Positions 1-8,190 of a DNA stretch of 45,348 nt are shown in pieces. The position numbers and the translations under genes are program-made. The stretch comes from Vibrio sinaloensis. Its GTDB lineage: Bacteria; Pseudomonadota; Gammaproteobacteria; Enterobacterales; Vibrionaceae. The stretch is from assembly GCF_000808535.1 (NCBI RefSeq), contig NZ_JWLV01000027.1, forward strand, positions 1 to 45,348, given 5' to 3'. The notes under the pieces were generated by a model. The model had not been told where the DNA came from. It worked only from the letters and a program-made list of their open reading frames with translations, and searched no databases. Each line of letters begins with the position of its first letter. The first letter of the stretch is position 1.

Positions 1-56
1 AAAGGTCAACAGACCCTAATTACCTAGCCAACAACGGCTCGCCATGACTCGATGCC

Positions 57-82
57 TTTATTTCGATATTTATGGAAATAAA
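57..82. promoter_or_regulatory. candidate operator upstream of permease
   Basis: An 8-bp inverted repeat TTTATTTC (57-64) and GAAATAAA (75-82) with a 10-bp spacer lies about 80 bp before the permease start. A second short repeat, CGAA-N5-TTCG, sits at 126-138. Either could be the site of a metal-responsive repressor of ArsR type, but no such regulator gene is inside the window. This is inferred from symmetry only. Confidence 0.3.
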
Positions 83-162
83 CATTGACCTGTCTTTCCT
101 TTGATTTCTATAATTCCAAAATAATCGAAATATATTCGTCCTACTCATTATGGAGTCAAGCA

Positions 163-1248
163 ATGAACAATGAATTTATGACCATGGCAAGCGAAGCCCT
201 CGATATGTTTGCCTTTCTCGCAGCAGAGTTGATCATTCTGTTTTTGGCCATTAGCTATATTGTTGGCGTGTTACAAGAGTTTCTAACCCCAGAAAAGATC
301 CAGTCAATCTTAAGCTCACGTAATGGCAAAGGTTATATTGTTGCAGCGCTTTTAGGCGCAATTACACCCTTTTGCTCTTGTTCAACCATTCCTTTCCTAA
401 AAGGGTTATTGCGAGCTCGAGCCGGGTTTGGCCCGATGATGGTCTTCTTGTTTGGTAGTCCACTGCTTAACCCTGTCATCATTGGTTTGTTTGTCGTGAC
501 TTTCGGTTGGAAAGTCGCCGCGTTCTACTTCCTGATCGCAATGACGGTATCGGTTGTTGCTGGCTATGTATTAGAAAAACTTGGCTTTGAAAAATACGTA
601 AAACCAGAAGCCTATCAAGCTGTTGAAAACTCGAGTTGTAGAGCAAGCCGTGAAGAGCGCAAGCCTATAAAAATAGAAGCCAATTCATGCAGTGAAAAAG
701 CCGCTTGTGGTGAACCAACTTTGCCAGTGGCGGCGCAGAGCACTTGCTGTAGCACCAACGCCGAACCTAAAATTAAAGTCAGTTGCTGTGGTCCAGATGG
801 CAGCGCCACTGCAACGCTCATTGAAAGCAAACAACCAAGCCGTTGGATGAATATCTGGTTATCCACTTGGAAAGACTTTAAACAAGTTTTTCCGTACTTG
901 ATGCTAGGTATTGCGATCGGTTCATTTATCTATGGCTTCATTCCGACGGAGTTGATCGTTGAATACGCTGGTGCAGGTAAATGGTATGCGATTCCTGTTG
1001 CTGCGGTTATCGGTATTCCACTCTATATTCGTGCTGAAGCCGTCATTCCATTAAGTGCAGCTCTGGTACAAAAAGGCATGGCGCTAGGATCTGTGATGGC
1101 ATTGATCATTGGTAGTGCAGGAGCTAGTTTGACGGAAGTGATTTTGCTTAAGTCGATCTTCAAAAACCAAATGATCGCGGCTTTCTTGACTGTCATTTTA
1201 GGGATGGCGATAGGCGCAGGCTTCCTGTATAGCGTGCTCTTTGGTTAA
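163..1248 (+). CDS. DUF318 permease, putative metal/metalloid efflux
   Basis: Polytopic inner-membrane protein of the DUF318/ArsP-YraQ permease family (SO_0444-like branch), probably exporting a soft metal ion or metalloid. The start at 163 has GGAG 7 bases upstream; a longer TTG-started reading frame from 85 lacks a ribosome site and crosses the putative operator. In this 361-residue form the family motif PFCSCS lies at residues 69-74 (C71, C73) between membrane helices. A central hydrophilic loop (about residues 150-225) holds seven further cysteines (159, 176, 182, 195/196, 208/209), including two adjacent Cys-Cys pairs, which suggests a soft-metal docking loop. About eight hydrophobic segments flank this loop. 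The substrate (Cu/Zn versus organoarsenical) cannot be read from sequence. No regulator or chaperone gene is adjacent in the window. Confidence 0.85.
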   Translation: MNNEFMTMASEALDMFAFLAAELIILFLAISYIVGVLQEFLTPEKIQSILSSRNGKGYIVAALLGAITPFCSCSTIPFLKGLLRARAGFGPMMVFLFGSPLLNPVIIGLFVVTFGWKVAAFYFLIAMTVSVVAGYVLEKLGFEKYVKPEAYQAVENSSCRASREERKPIKIEANSCSEKAACGEPTLPVAAQSTCCSTNAEPKIKVSCCGPDGSATATLIESKQPSRWMNIWLSTWKDFKQVFPYLMLGIAIGSFIYGFIPTELIVEYAGAGKWYAIPVAAVIGIPLYIRAEAVIPLSAALVQKGMALGSVMALIIGSAGASLTEVILLKSIFKNQMIAAFLTVILGMAIGAGFLYSVLFG

Positions 1249-1294
1249 ACAAATCGTGATAAGCAGACCACTCTGCTTATCACAGACCATTTTT

Positions 1295-2206
1295 CTAGGC
1301 ATCGAATGCAGTATACAAGTGATCTAAAAACAGTCGCATTCGCTTGGGTAGATAATCGCGGCTTTGATAGATAACGTGTAAATCTGCGCTTTGGCCGACA
1401 CTAACCTGACTAAAATTCTTCGTATAGCCATCAAGCAAGGTGACCAAACGGCCTTGAGCAATGTCTTGTTGGACATCTAGAATCGACTTCATGACGATCC
1501 CTTCACCGTCAATCGCCCACTGACGAAGCACCTCCCCATCATCTGAATACCGTTTTGGCATGATAGAAATGGATTGCTGCTCCCCATTAGCGGCAAAATA
1601 CCAATGCTGCAGCGCTTCATTCCCTCTTATCAATGCAAGACATTGATGAGCCATCAACTCTGTCGGGCTTTCTGGCTCTCCGTAATCTGCAAGGTATTGA
1701 GGAGATGCGCACAGCACTCGCTGGCTAGTTGCTAACTTGCGCGAAATCAGTTGGCTATCTGCTAGCTCCCCATAGCGAATCACCAGATCCAGCCCAGACT
1801 CTGCCATGTTGCTTAACCCATCATTCAAATAGAGAAAGGGAATCACATCTGGGTACTTACGACAAAAAGAAGACAGCAATGGCGCAATGTATTGCTTACC
1901 TATGTCTTTCGGAGCTGAGATTTTAAGCGGTCCTTTTACCTCTGTGGTCCCGGTTTGAAGCACATTCTCAGTCGCTCGAACGCTTTCCAATATTTCAATA
2001 CACGATTGGTGATAAAGCGCCCCTGCATCCGTCAAAGACAAATGACGAGTGCTTCGATTCAGCAGCTTCACACCATAGCGCTGCTCTAAATTTTGCAGCC
2101 TAGCCGTCACGGTCGCGGGCGATAGCCCCAAAGCTCTCCCAGCTGATGCCATGCCTCTGTGATGAACAATGGCAACAAACATTTCCATATCGGCGAACTT
2201 ATCCAT
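1295..2206 (-). CDS. LysR-family regulator (CrgA-like)
   Basis: Transcription factor of 303 residues. An N-terminal winged helix-turn-helix (about residues 1-60, with ASAGRALGLSPATVTARL) is followed by a periplasmic-binding-protein-like effector domain (about 90-295, starting GPLKISAPKDIGKQYIAPLL). It belongs to the CrgA/AaeR-like group by the YGEL and RVLCASPQYL patterns. It is divergent from the MFS transporter gene at 2343 with 136 bp between the starts, the usual arrangement for a LysR protein controlling its neighbour. The inducer is unknown. Confidence 0.9.
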   Translation of the reverse strand: MDKFADMEMFVAIVHHRGMASAGRALGLSPATVTARLQNLEQRYGVKLLNRSTRHLSLTDAGALYHQSCIEILESVRATENVLQTGTTEVKGPLKISAPKDIGKQYIAPLLSSFCRKYPDVIPFLYLNDGLSNMAESGLDLVIRYGELADSQLISRKLATSQRVLCASPQYLADYGEPESPTELMAHQCLALIRGNEALQHWYFAANGEQQSISIMPKRYSDDGEVLRQWAIDGEGIVMKSILDVQQDIAQGRLVTLLDGYTKNFSQVSVGQSADLHVIYQSRDYLPKRMRLFLDHLYTAFDA

Positions 2207-2342
2207 GCTCCTACCTCATTATTTGGAATAACTGAATAATAAATTCAAATAATAGCCAATTATCAAATTTTTTCGAATCAATATACTGACGCTATTCAGA
2301 CAAGTCCCTCGACTTGCCATCGAAACCCAAAATGAGATTGCT
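2207..2342. promoter_or_regulatory. divergent LysR/MFS control region
   Basis: AT-rich 136-bp region between the divergent starts. It contains a 7-bp inverted repeat TTATTTG (2219-2225) / CAAATAA (2246-2252), and a TATACT element at 2282-2287 that could be the -10 box of the transporter gene. These are candidate LysR contact sites and a promoter, inferred only from pattern. Confidence 0.35.
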
Positions 2343-3518
2343 ATGAAAAATGAAAAGATGCCACTGCAGATGTGGATTCTAACCTTAGCTGCCTTCGCAA
2401 TTGGCACAGCAGAGTTTGTTATCGCGGGCATATTGCCTCAAGTTGCTCACACTCTTTCAATTACTGAAGGTCAAGCGGGCTACCTAATTAGTGGCTACGC
2501 ACTTGCGATTGTGTTTGGCGGCCCACTCCTCACGATATACCTCGCTCGTTTCAATAAGAAGAAGGTGCTGGCTGGGCTAATGGTGCTATTTATTCTTGGT
2601 AACCTACTTTCTGCTTACGCCCCAAACTATTGGATATTGATGACCAGCCGCGTAATCACAGGTTTGGTTCAAGGTCCGTTTTACGGTATTGGTGCTGTGG
2701 TTGCGACAGGACTGGTTGCCAAAAACATGGCTGGTCGCGCCGTTGGACAGATGTTTGCAGGCTTAACCTTAGCAAACGTGTTAGGGGTGCCAGGGGGCAC
2801 TTGGATTGGTCTGCAATTTGGATGGCATACTACCTTCCTTACCGTCGCGGCCTTCGGTGCCATCGCTTTGTTCTTTATTGCGGTTGTGATTCAATCAAAT
2901 GGACACGAGCAAGCAAAAGCGGTCAAAACTCAGTTAATTGCATTTAAGAATCCTCTACTTCTCATCAGTTTAACGGTTACCGTATTGGTTTGGTCGGGCT
3001 TCATGACCTTGTATGGTTACTTAGCGCCTATCGCTATGCACGTTAGCGGATTCGATGCGCAAGACGTAACATGGATTCTGGTTATCGTTGGGATTGGTTT
3101 GATCATCGGCAACCATATGGGTGGACGTTCCTCAGATAAAAATCTTCATAACGCATCCATCTACTGGGCTCTGGCAATGATTGTTTCACTGCTTTTGGTT
3201 GGGCTAAGCCTTAGCCATTCTTGGCTCTTTATCGCTGCTGCCTTTGTATTCGGTATCGCCTCTTTCGCGAATGTTCCAGCTATGCAGTTACGAGTCATGA
3301 ACCACGGTGGCGAAGGACAAGAGCTCGCGGCAACAGCAAACATCTCCGCGTTTAATTTGGCCAACGCATTTGGCGGGTTCTTAGGAGGTGTGGTGATAGA
3401 CAGTCACTTTGGCGCAGGCATGATTCCATTTGCCGCTGTAGTGGTCCCTTTGATCGGCGTGATCTTTATCGTCAGAGCTAACCACAGAGAAATACTGAGC
3501 CCCCTCAGTCAAGCCTAA
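2343..3518 (+). CDS. MFS efflux transporter (DHA1 family)
   Basis: Inner-membrane transporter of 391 residues with about 12 predicted helices, matching the AraJ/YdhP-type DHA1 drug:proton antiporters. The N-terminus carries the family signature FAIGTAEFVIAGILP (about residues 18-32), and the helix 2-3 loop has the basic ARFNKKK segment. A second conserved stretch, GLVQGPFYGIGA, lies in helix 4. Start ATG 2343 directly precedes the first helix; the ribosome site is weak (GAG about 8 bases upstream). It is divergent from the LysR gene and followed by a strong terminator, so it is probably monocistronic and induced through that LysR. Substrate not predictable. Confidence 0.88.
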   Translation: MKNEKMPLQMWILTLAAFAIGTAEFVIAGILPQVAHTLSITEGQAGYLISGYALAIVFGGPLLTIYLARFNKKKVLAGLMVLFILGNLLSAYAPNYWILMTSRVITGLVQGPFYGIGAVVATGLVAKNMAGRAVGQMFAGLTLANVLGVPGGTWIGLQFGWHTTFLTVAAFGAIALFFIAVVIQSNGHEQAKAVKTQLIAFKNPLLLISLTVTVLVWSGFMTLYGYLAPIAMHVSGFDAQDVTWILVIVGIGLIIGNHMGGRSSDKNLHNASIYWALAMIVSLLLVGLSLSHSWLFIAAAFVFGIASFANVPAMQLRVMNHGGEGQELAATANISAFNLANAFGGFLGGVVIDSHFGAGMIPFAAVVVPLIGVIFIVRANHREILSPLSQA

Positions 3519-3523
3519 CGAAC

Positions 3524-3546
3524 AAGCTGCCTCTGGCAGCTTTTTT
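3524..3546 (+). terminator. intrinsic terminator of MFS gene
   Basis: GCTGCC-TCT-GGCAGC hairpin (3526-3540) followed by six T, immediately after the transporter stop codon. Confidence 0.85.
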
Positions 3547-3555
3547 AATGCCAAT

Positions 3556-3570
3556 GCTGACGTTGTCAGC
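3556..3570. other. second perfect hairpin after MFS terminator
   Basis: GCTGAC-GTT-GTCAGC, a perfect 6-bp stem 9 bases after the terminator T-run, followed by AAAAA. It has no T tract on either strand, so it is not a standard terminator; it may be an RNA stability stem or chance. Confidence 0.35.
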
Positions 3571-3684
3571 AAAAATCGTCGCGTTTATTAAGCCAGATCA
3601 ATCTTGGTATTTATTTCGAGTAGCGTTCAAATTCCCTATCCTACACTTGTTTAAACACCCGTTCACCATAGTAAGGAGCCGCTT

Positions 3685-3969
3685 ATGATTTCCGTACATA
3701 GAGACTATCAACTTCATGACCAAAACCATGCTCATGTGGAGATCAATCCTGTCGGCTTACTCGATGTCGACATTAAGGAAAACAAGGTTCATCACCAAGC
3801 CGAATTTTCTGAGCTGAGCTTTAGAAAAGTTGGCCAATATACTCGATTGTCTGCTCAGGGCGAGCAAAAACCTTGGCAACTTGAGCTAACCAACAAAGAC
3901 GCGGAAGAAATCAACCGCTTGATTGATTCAGCCAACGAAGAGTTAGAGACGCTAATGCGGGATCTCTAA
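3685..3969 (+). CDS. hypothetical protein, 94 aa
   Basis: Small soluble acidic protein that I do not recognise by function. The start has a clear AAGGAG at 3673-3678, six bases before the ATG. There is no signal peptide or membrane segment. The N-terminal half is His- and Asp-rich (HRDYQLHDQNHAHVEI); the C-terminal third (ELTNKDAEEINRLIDSANEELETL) looks like one amphipathic helix. It has its own upstream region and runs convergently toward the PAP2 gene with only 23 bp between. Likely a conserved Vibrio hypothetical. Confidence 0.7.
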   Translation: MISVHRDYQLHDQNHAHVEINPVGLLDVDIKENKVHHQAEFSELSFRKVGQYTRLSAQGEQKPWQLELTNKDAEEINRLIDSANEELETLMRDL

Positions 3970-3992
3970 ACAAACGCTGTATTTGAGCTGGT

Positions 3993-4739
3993 CTATTTGT
4001 GAGTCAAGATTGGAAGCTTGAGGAGGATCTTTTCGCTCAATGTATGGAACTGAGGCACCAATAGATAAACCGCGGAAACAAAGACGATAGAACCTACAAG
4101 GTCTATTGGTCGGTGCATTCCGAGCCACAGTCGGCTATACGCAACACCGAGCCCCCACAACATGAGCGCAGCGGCGAGTCCGTACTCTCTTGATTGCACA
4201 AATAGCCCACCAAAAAACGCGATACAGATGGCCACGAAAATCGTATGACCTGAAGGAAACGAATAATCTTTTTCGCCTTGCCAATGACGAGTTCTCCATT
4301 GGCTTACTTGAGTCGAAATGCCATCAATAACTTCAGCTTTTTGTGTCGAGTTGAGCTTGTAAAAATGCTCCGGCTGCGGAATGAGAAGCTGGTGAGACAA
4401 AAGTTCCGTGTAAGGTCGAGGGCTTTCTGTCATGATTTTCAGCCCGGTTTTAGCCGCAAAACCAATCAACAAAATCACCCCCAGTTGGACGCCGTTGGCA
4501 AGCAAGTTTTGAGTAGACGGGCGTTTTCTCCAGACCAACAATGACAGCACTAGCAAGGTAATGAGAAAGCCTTGTGAGCCAGCGGAATCAGTGAGCAGAG
4601 TATAAAAAAGCCCTTCTTCGAAAGAGACGTCACCCAGTAAATCGATATGACTAACGAGCAGTGACATTGGAGAAACCAATAGCACCAAGATGGCCAATAA
4701 CCCCAAGCCATACTGCTTTTTCATCAGATAGTTTTTCAC
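3993..4739 (-). CDS. PAP2-superfamily membrane phosphatase (PgpB-like)
   Basis: Integral membrane phosphatase of 248 residues, about six helices. The three catalytic motifs of the PAP2 (type 2 phosphatidic acid phosphatase) family are present in order: K-x6-RP as KIMTESPRP, PSGH in DYSFPSGHTIF, and SR-x5-H-x3-D as SRLWLGMHRPID. By family knowledge these dephosphorylate phosphatidylglycerophosphate, undecaprenyl pyrophosphate or phosphatidic acid at the periplasmic face. The reading frame opens with GTG at 4739; an ATG five codons later (4724) is an alternative start. It is monocistronic by context. The exact lipid substrate cannot be told. Confidence 0.88.
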   Translation of the reverse strand: MKNYLMKKQYGLGLLAILVLLVSPMSLLVSHIDLLGDVSFEEGLFYTLLTDSAGSQGFLITLLVLSLLVWRKRPSTQNLLANGVQLGVILLIGFAAKTGLKIMTESPRPYTELLSHQLLIPQPEHFYKLNSTQKAEVIDGISTQVSQWRTRHWQGEKDYSFPSGHTIFVAICIAFFGGLFVQSREYGLAAALMLWGLGVAYSRLWLGMHRPIDLVGSIVFVSAVYLLVPQFHTLSEKILLKLPILTHK

Positions 4740-4867
4740 TCGAATTCACCGCTCCACAACTCAACATGAACCGTATTTAACGCCTGTTTGTTGCGAGCTT
4801 TATCAACACTATGTCAATTCGATGAAAGTTCATTTCAGCAGCCAAAGATGATCGCAAAACGCTTAGC

Positions 4868-5836
4868 CTAGCGCTTGTTAGCTTGAGCTTTTTTTGCGTC
4901 ATACATTCGCTGATCGGCCAATTCGACTAGGTTATTGAGTGAGAAATCACACGTGACCTTTGCCGCGGCCAATCCAACACTAAACTGAATCTTTTGCTCT
5001 TGCTCAGCCGTCTCATTGTACTGCGCTACACAGCGGCGAAAACGTTCCACTGCAACATTCGCAACAATCTCCGAAGCCCCTGACATCAAGACGATGAACT
5101 CATCGCCCCCCATTCGGGCAAGCACGTCTGAGTCTCGAAAAGATGCTCTCAATAATCCTGCGAAGTTTTTTAACACCTCATCACCCACTTGGTGACCGTA
5201 ATTGTCGTTGATTAGTTTAAAGTCATTGAGGTCGAAGTAGGCAACCGACACCGCTAGACCGCCAAAACGGCAGTACTCGATAGACTTGTGAGCCAACACG
5301 TTGAAGCCACGTCGATTTGACACCTTGGTTAAAGAGTCAAGGGTCGCCTCTAGACTGTTCGCGAGTTCTTGCTCGGCAATTTTTGCTAAGTCGACCAGAT
5401 CTTGGACTTCATGAGGCTGCAACTCTCTGGGTTTGGTGTCGATGACACACAGCGTCCCAAGCTTGCTATTGTCGTGATAGACCAATGGAATGCCGGCATA
5501 GAATCGGATATGCGGTTCATTTTCAACCAATGGGTTGCCCATAAACCGCGTATCTTGTTTGGCATCGGGGATAATAAAAGGCTCATCTCCAAGAATTGCA
5601 TGACCACAAAATGAGATACTTCTCGGCGTTTCGGTCGCATCAAGACCAAGACACGACTTGAACCACTGCCGATTGCTGTCAACAAGGCTAACGACCGCAA
5701 TCGGGACATCTAAAAGTCGCTTAGCCAGACGAGTTACACGATCGAATCTTTCTTCCGGCTCAGTATCCAATATATTCAGCCCTTGTAAGTCAGCGATGCG
5801 CTGCTCTTCATTGTCTGGCTTTGCTGGCTCTTTCAT
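4868..5836 (-). CDS. GAF-GGDEF diguanylate cyclase
   Basis: Cytoplasmic c-di-GMP synthase of 322 residues. A GAF sensor domain occupies about residues 22-158 (RLLDVPIAVVSLVDSNRQWF, ISFCGHAI, FYAGIPL), and a GGDEF domain follows from about 165. The catalytic motif is an intact GGDEF (about 243-247), and the product-inhibition I-site RxxD (RDSD) lies exactly five residues before it, so the enzyme should be active and feedback-inhibited. An ATG at 5842 is possible, but GGGAA is well spaced (about 8 bases) for the ATG at 5836 and almost touches 5842. No EAL domain. The ligand of the GAF domain is unknown. Confidence 0.93.
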   Translation of the reverse strand: MKEPAKPDNEEQRIADLQGLNILDTEPEERFDRVTRLAKRLLDVPIAVVSLVDSNRQWFKSCLGLDATETPRSISFCGHAILGDEPFIIPDAKQDTRFMGNPLVENEPHIRFYAGIPLVYHDNSKLGTLCVIDTKPRELQPHEVQDLVDLAKIAEQELANSLEATLDSLTKVSNRRGFNVLAHKSIEYCRFGGLAVSVAYFDLNDFKLINDNYGHQVGDEVLKNFAGLLRASFRDSDVLARMGGDEFIVLMSGASEIVANVAVERFRRCVAQYNETAEQEQKIQFSVGLAAAKVTCDFSLNNLVELADQRMYDAKKAQANKR

Positions 5837-5916
5837 TACCATTTCCCTGTGTTGGCATCTTTTATCAGCTTAGCAGGCAATAGCTTCGTTTCTATGTAGG
5901 TGTTTGAAGTGGGGGG

Positions 5917-6747
5917 CTATCTCACATTGATATGACCGGGGAAAAAGTGATGGACTGGGCCATGGCCACGACCCACTGTGAGCTCATCTGCATGAGAGAT
6001 CGCTTGAGAAATATACTGCTTGCCAAGATACACCGCCTTGTGAAGACGATTCCCTTGAGCGAGATAAGACGTAATCGCTGATGACAAGGTGCAACCAGTG
6101 CCGTGGGTATTTTTCGTCGCAAAGCGTCGCGCGCGCAATAAGTCACTACTTTTGGCTTCAATCAGTAGGTCGTTGCTGTTGTCATCGCTCTCAAGGTGCC
6201 CTCCTTTGAGTAAAACAGCATCCGCTCCGAGCCCTCTCAGTTGCTCAATCATCGCCCCCATATCATCCTCAGTTTTAGGCACTTGCCCACCAATAAGGGC
6301 GGCCGCTTCTGGCAAATTAGGGGTAATGAGATCGGCCAATGGCAGCAATTCACGCTTCAAGACCTCTATCGCGCGGTGTTTTAGCAACAAATCGCCACTG
6401 GTCGCCACCATCACAGGGTCTACCACAAGATGCTTTGGTTGATATTGACGAATCTTTCGCGCAACCATGTCGATGATTTCGATGTCAGCGAGCATCCCCA
6501 CTTTTACGGCAACGATGTTGAGATCTGAAAAAACGGCATCGAGCTGACTTTCAATATGATCAACAGGGATTGGATGTATAGCGGATACGCCGAGGGTGTT
6601 TTGTGACGTAATGGCAGTAATGACCGAACACGCATAGCTGCCGGTTGCAGAGATGGCTTTGATGTCGGCTTGAATGCCCGCGCCGCCGCCGCTATCTGAG
6701 CCAGCAATGGTCAATACGATGGGGATATTGTCTTGTGAATGTGGCAT
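5917..6747 (-). CDS. thiD: hydroxymethylpyrimidine/phosphomethylpyrimidine kinase
   Basis: ThiD phosphorylates HMP to HMP-P and then HMP-PP, supplying the pyrimidine half of thiamine. The 276-residue protein shows the ribokinase-like signature TIAGSDSGGGAGIQADIK near the N-terminus, PVMVATSGD in the middle, and the anion-hole motif THGTGCTLSSAI near the C-terminus. The start at 6747 has AGGAG six bases upstream; an in-frame ATG 12 codons earlier lacks one. It lies alone, not with thiC/thiE, and is preceded by a TPP riboswitch, so it is repressed by thiamine pyrophosphate. It probably acts in salvage as well as synthesis. Confidence 0.95.
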   Translation of the reverse strand: MPHSQDNIPIVLTIAGSDSGGGAGIQADIKAISATGSYACSVITAITSQNTLGVSAIHPIPVDHIESQLDAVFSDLNIVAVKVGMLADIEIIDMVARKIRQYQPKHLVVDPVMVATSGDLLLKHRAIEVLKRELLPLADLITPNLPEAAALIGGQVPKTEDDMGAMIEQLRGLGADAVLLKGGHLESDDNSNDLLIEAKSSDLLRARRFATKNTHGTGCTLSSAITSYLAQGNRLHKAVYLGKQYISQAISHADELTVGRGHGPVHHFFPGHINVR

Positions 6748-6791
6748 GAGTGCTCCTATTACAAGACGTACAGGAACTCTCATCCAGCAGA

Positions 6792-6811
6792 AAAACCGCC
6801 GGCGAGTGCGG
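6792..6811 (-). terminator. possible riboswitch-controlled terminator
   Basis: On the minus strand, between the TPP aptamer and thiD, CCGC-N8-GCGG is followed by TTTTT. This fits a ligand-controlled intrinsic terminator as expression platform. The stem is short, so a translational mechanism is not excluded. Confidence 0.45.
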
Positions 6812-6833
6812 ACACTCTACCCAGTGTCACGCG

Positions 6834-6931
6834 AATAGTTCCCTACGTCAGTGTTAACTGAATCAGGTTCAACGGGTCTCGCAGTGCGATCTCAGCCATG
6901 CCATCAATGATGGTCAGGCCCCCCGACTATT
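6834..6931 (-). promoter_or_regulatory. TPP riboswitch (THI element)
   Basis: The minus strand carries the conserved thi-box blocks in order: CGGGG, GGCTGAGA, ACCCGTTGAACCTGAT and CGTAGGGAA. The closing helix P1 pairs AATAGT (6931-6926) with ACTATT (6839-6834). Thiamine pyrophosphate binding is expected to shut off thiD, which starts 87 bases downstream. Confidence 0.95.
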
Positions 6932-7063
6932 TGCTGAGAATAATAACAGCAATCATAAGCACGATGCACACAATAATTTTGCCGTTCAGGCGAAGGTTGC
7001 TACACAAACTAGCAATTATCGCTTAACCTAATTTTCATAATGGTATTTTATGAAGTCAGCATC

Positions 7064-7966
7064 ATGCTCAACCCTATTTGGTTAAAAACGTTTACCACTC
7101 TTATCGATACAGGTCACTTTACCAAAACGGCAGATAAGCTGTTCATGACTCAGCCTGGCGTCACTCAACACATAAAAAAGCTTGAGGAAGCATGCGGCTA
7201 TCTATTGATTAAGCGAGATAAGAAAAGTTTCTCGATTACCGAGCAAGGAAGCGCCGTTTACGACTACGCCAAACGTCTTAAGAAGAGTGAACAGCAGCTC
7301 CTTGCCTCATTGGGCGAAGACGATCCTTATGCTGGAGCCGTGTCGCTCTCTTGCTCCGGTTCAATGGCCCTGATGCTTTACCCCGCCTTGCTGGAGTTGC
7401 AAAGCCACTACCCAAAACTCATTCCACAAGTCGAGGCAGCGCCGGAGCATAAAATCCTCAATGACATACTCGACGATCGCGCCGACCTTGGGATTGTGAC
7501 ACGAGTGCCGAATGACGCTCGCTTCCACAGCGAAAAACTCGGGCATGAGCCTCTGTGCTTGATGTTACCCGCCAGTCATCCTGCGAGTAAGCAGCCACTA
7601 AGCGTAGATACACTCAAGCAGCTAGGGTTTATTCGTCACCCTGATGCTGCCCACTATTTCGCGCTCTATTTTTCACAGTTCGATGATCCCGAGCTCGCTA
7701 GCTTAGCTATGAATGACGTCCCAATGACGGGCTACGTCAATCAGCTCGCGCAAATTCTTCTGCCTGTATCGAAAGGGCTAGGGTTTACTATTTTGCCAAA
7801 AAGCACGTTGGAAAGTTTTACCCACCGAGAGCAGGTCACGGTCTATCCATTACCAAGCTCAATAACCGAGAGCCTCTACTTACTTTCAAAAAAGAACCGC
7901 GATTGGCCGGCAAGGTTTAAGACCGTTAAGGAGACCATTGAGCACAGCATTGCAAAGAGAGAATAG
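7064..7966 (+). CDS. LysR-family regulator
   Basis: Transcription factor of about 300 residues. The N-terminal HTH reads LKTFTTLIDTGHFTKTADKL followed by TQPGVTQHIKKLEE, and the effector-binding domain begins near residue 85 (GAVSLSCSGSMALMLYP). An ATG eight codons upstream (7040) is possible, but the domain begins at the second one; neither has a strong ribosome site. The effector domain pattern (ADLGIVTRVPND, LMLPASHP) resembles LysR proteins of amino-acid or aromatic metabolism without pointing to one. It is divergent from the TPP riboswitch-thiD unit. No obvious target lies downstream. Confidence 0.88.
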   Translation: MLNPIWLKTFTTLIDTGHFTKTADKLFMTQPGVTQHIKKLEEACGYLLIKRDKKSFSITEQGSAVYDYAKRLKKSEQQLLASLGEDDPYAGAVSLSCSGSMALMLYPALLELQSHYPKLIPQVEAAPEHKILNDILDDRADLGIVTRVPNDARFHSEKLGHEPLCLMLPASHPASKQPLSVDTLKQLGFIRHPDAAHYFALYFSQFDDPELASLAMNDVPMTGYVNQLAQILLPVSKGLGFTILPKSTLESFTHREQVTVYPLPSSITESLYLLSKKNRDWPARFKTVKETIEHSIAKRE

Positions 7967-8037
7967 CGGGGAGTATATATAGTAAGGCAGGCACTAGGAG
8001 GACCCGTAGGTGCCCCCTGCGCGACTGAGTGGGTAGC
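7967..8037. other. hairpin region between LysR and microprotein
   Basis: Contains GGCAC (8008-8012 area) to GTGCC, a 5-bp stem around a GC-rich loop between two convergent genes. It has no T tract and is only a weak candidate terminator. Confidence 0.25.
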
Positions 8038-8190
8038 TTATGCTTCTAGAACTTCTTCACCGAGCACTTCCGACAATAGAAGTTGGTCGGTCTCATCGAG
8101 CTTCATTCCTAACACAGGTAGACCGTGTTGGGCAGTCCAACAACAGAAGAAAACCACAATTGCTAATGCGAATAGAATCACTGATATCAT
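8038..8190 (-). CDS. 50-aa membrane microprotein
   Basis: Short reading frame with strong support: ATG at 8190 preceded by GGAGGAG with 8 bases spacing. The 50 residues divide into an N-terminal hydrophobic helix (about 2-18, SVILFALAIVVFFCCW) and an acidic tail ending LSEVLGEEVLEA (11 acidic of the last 20 or so residues). This looks like a single-pass inner-membrane protein with the acidic tail in the cytoplasm or periplasm. I do not recognise a family. It stands alone, with a long upstream gap, and runs convergently toward the LysR gene. Two adjacent cysteines lie at the end of the helix. Confidence 0.65.
   Translation of the reverse strand: MISVILFALAIVVFFCCWTAQHGLPVLGMKLDETDQLLLSEVLGEEVLEA

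Noticed and set aside
2219..2431. 70-aa minus-strand frame over the start of the MFS gene
   Set aside because: It is the reverse complement of the conserved transporter N-terminus and the promoter region; no ribosome site.
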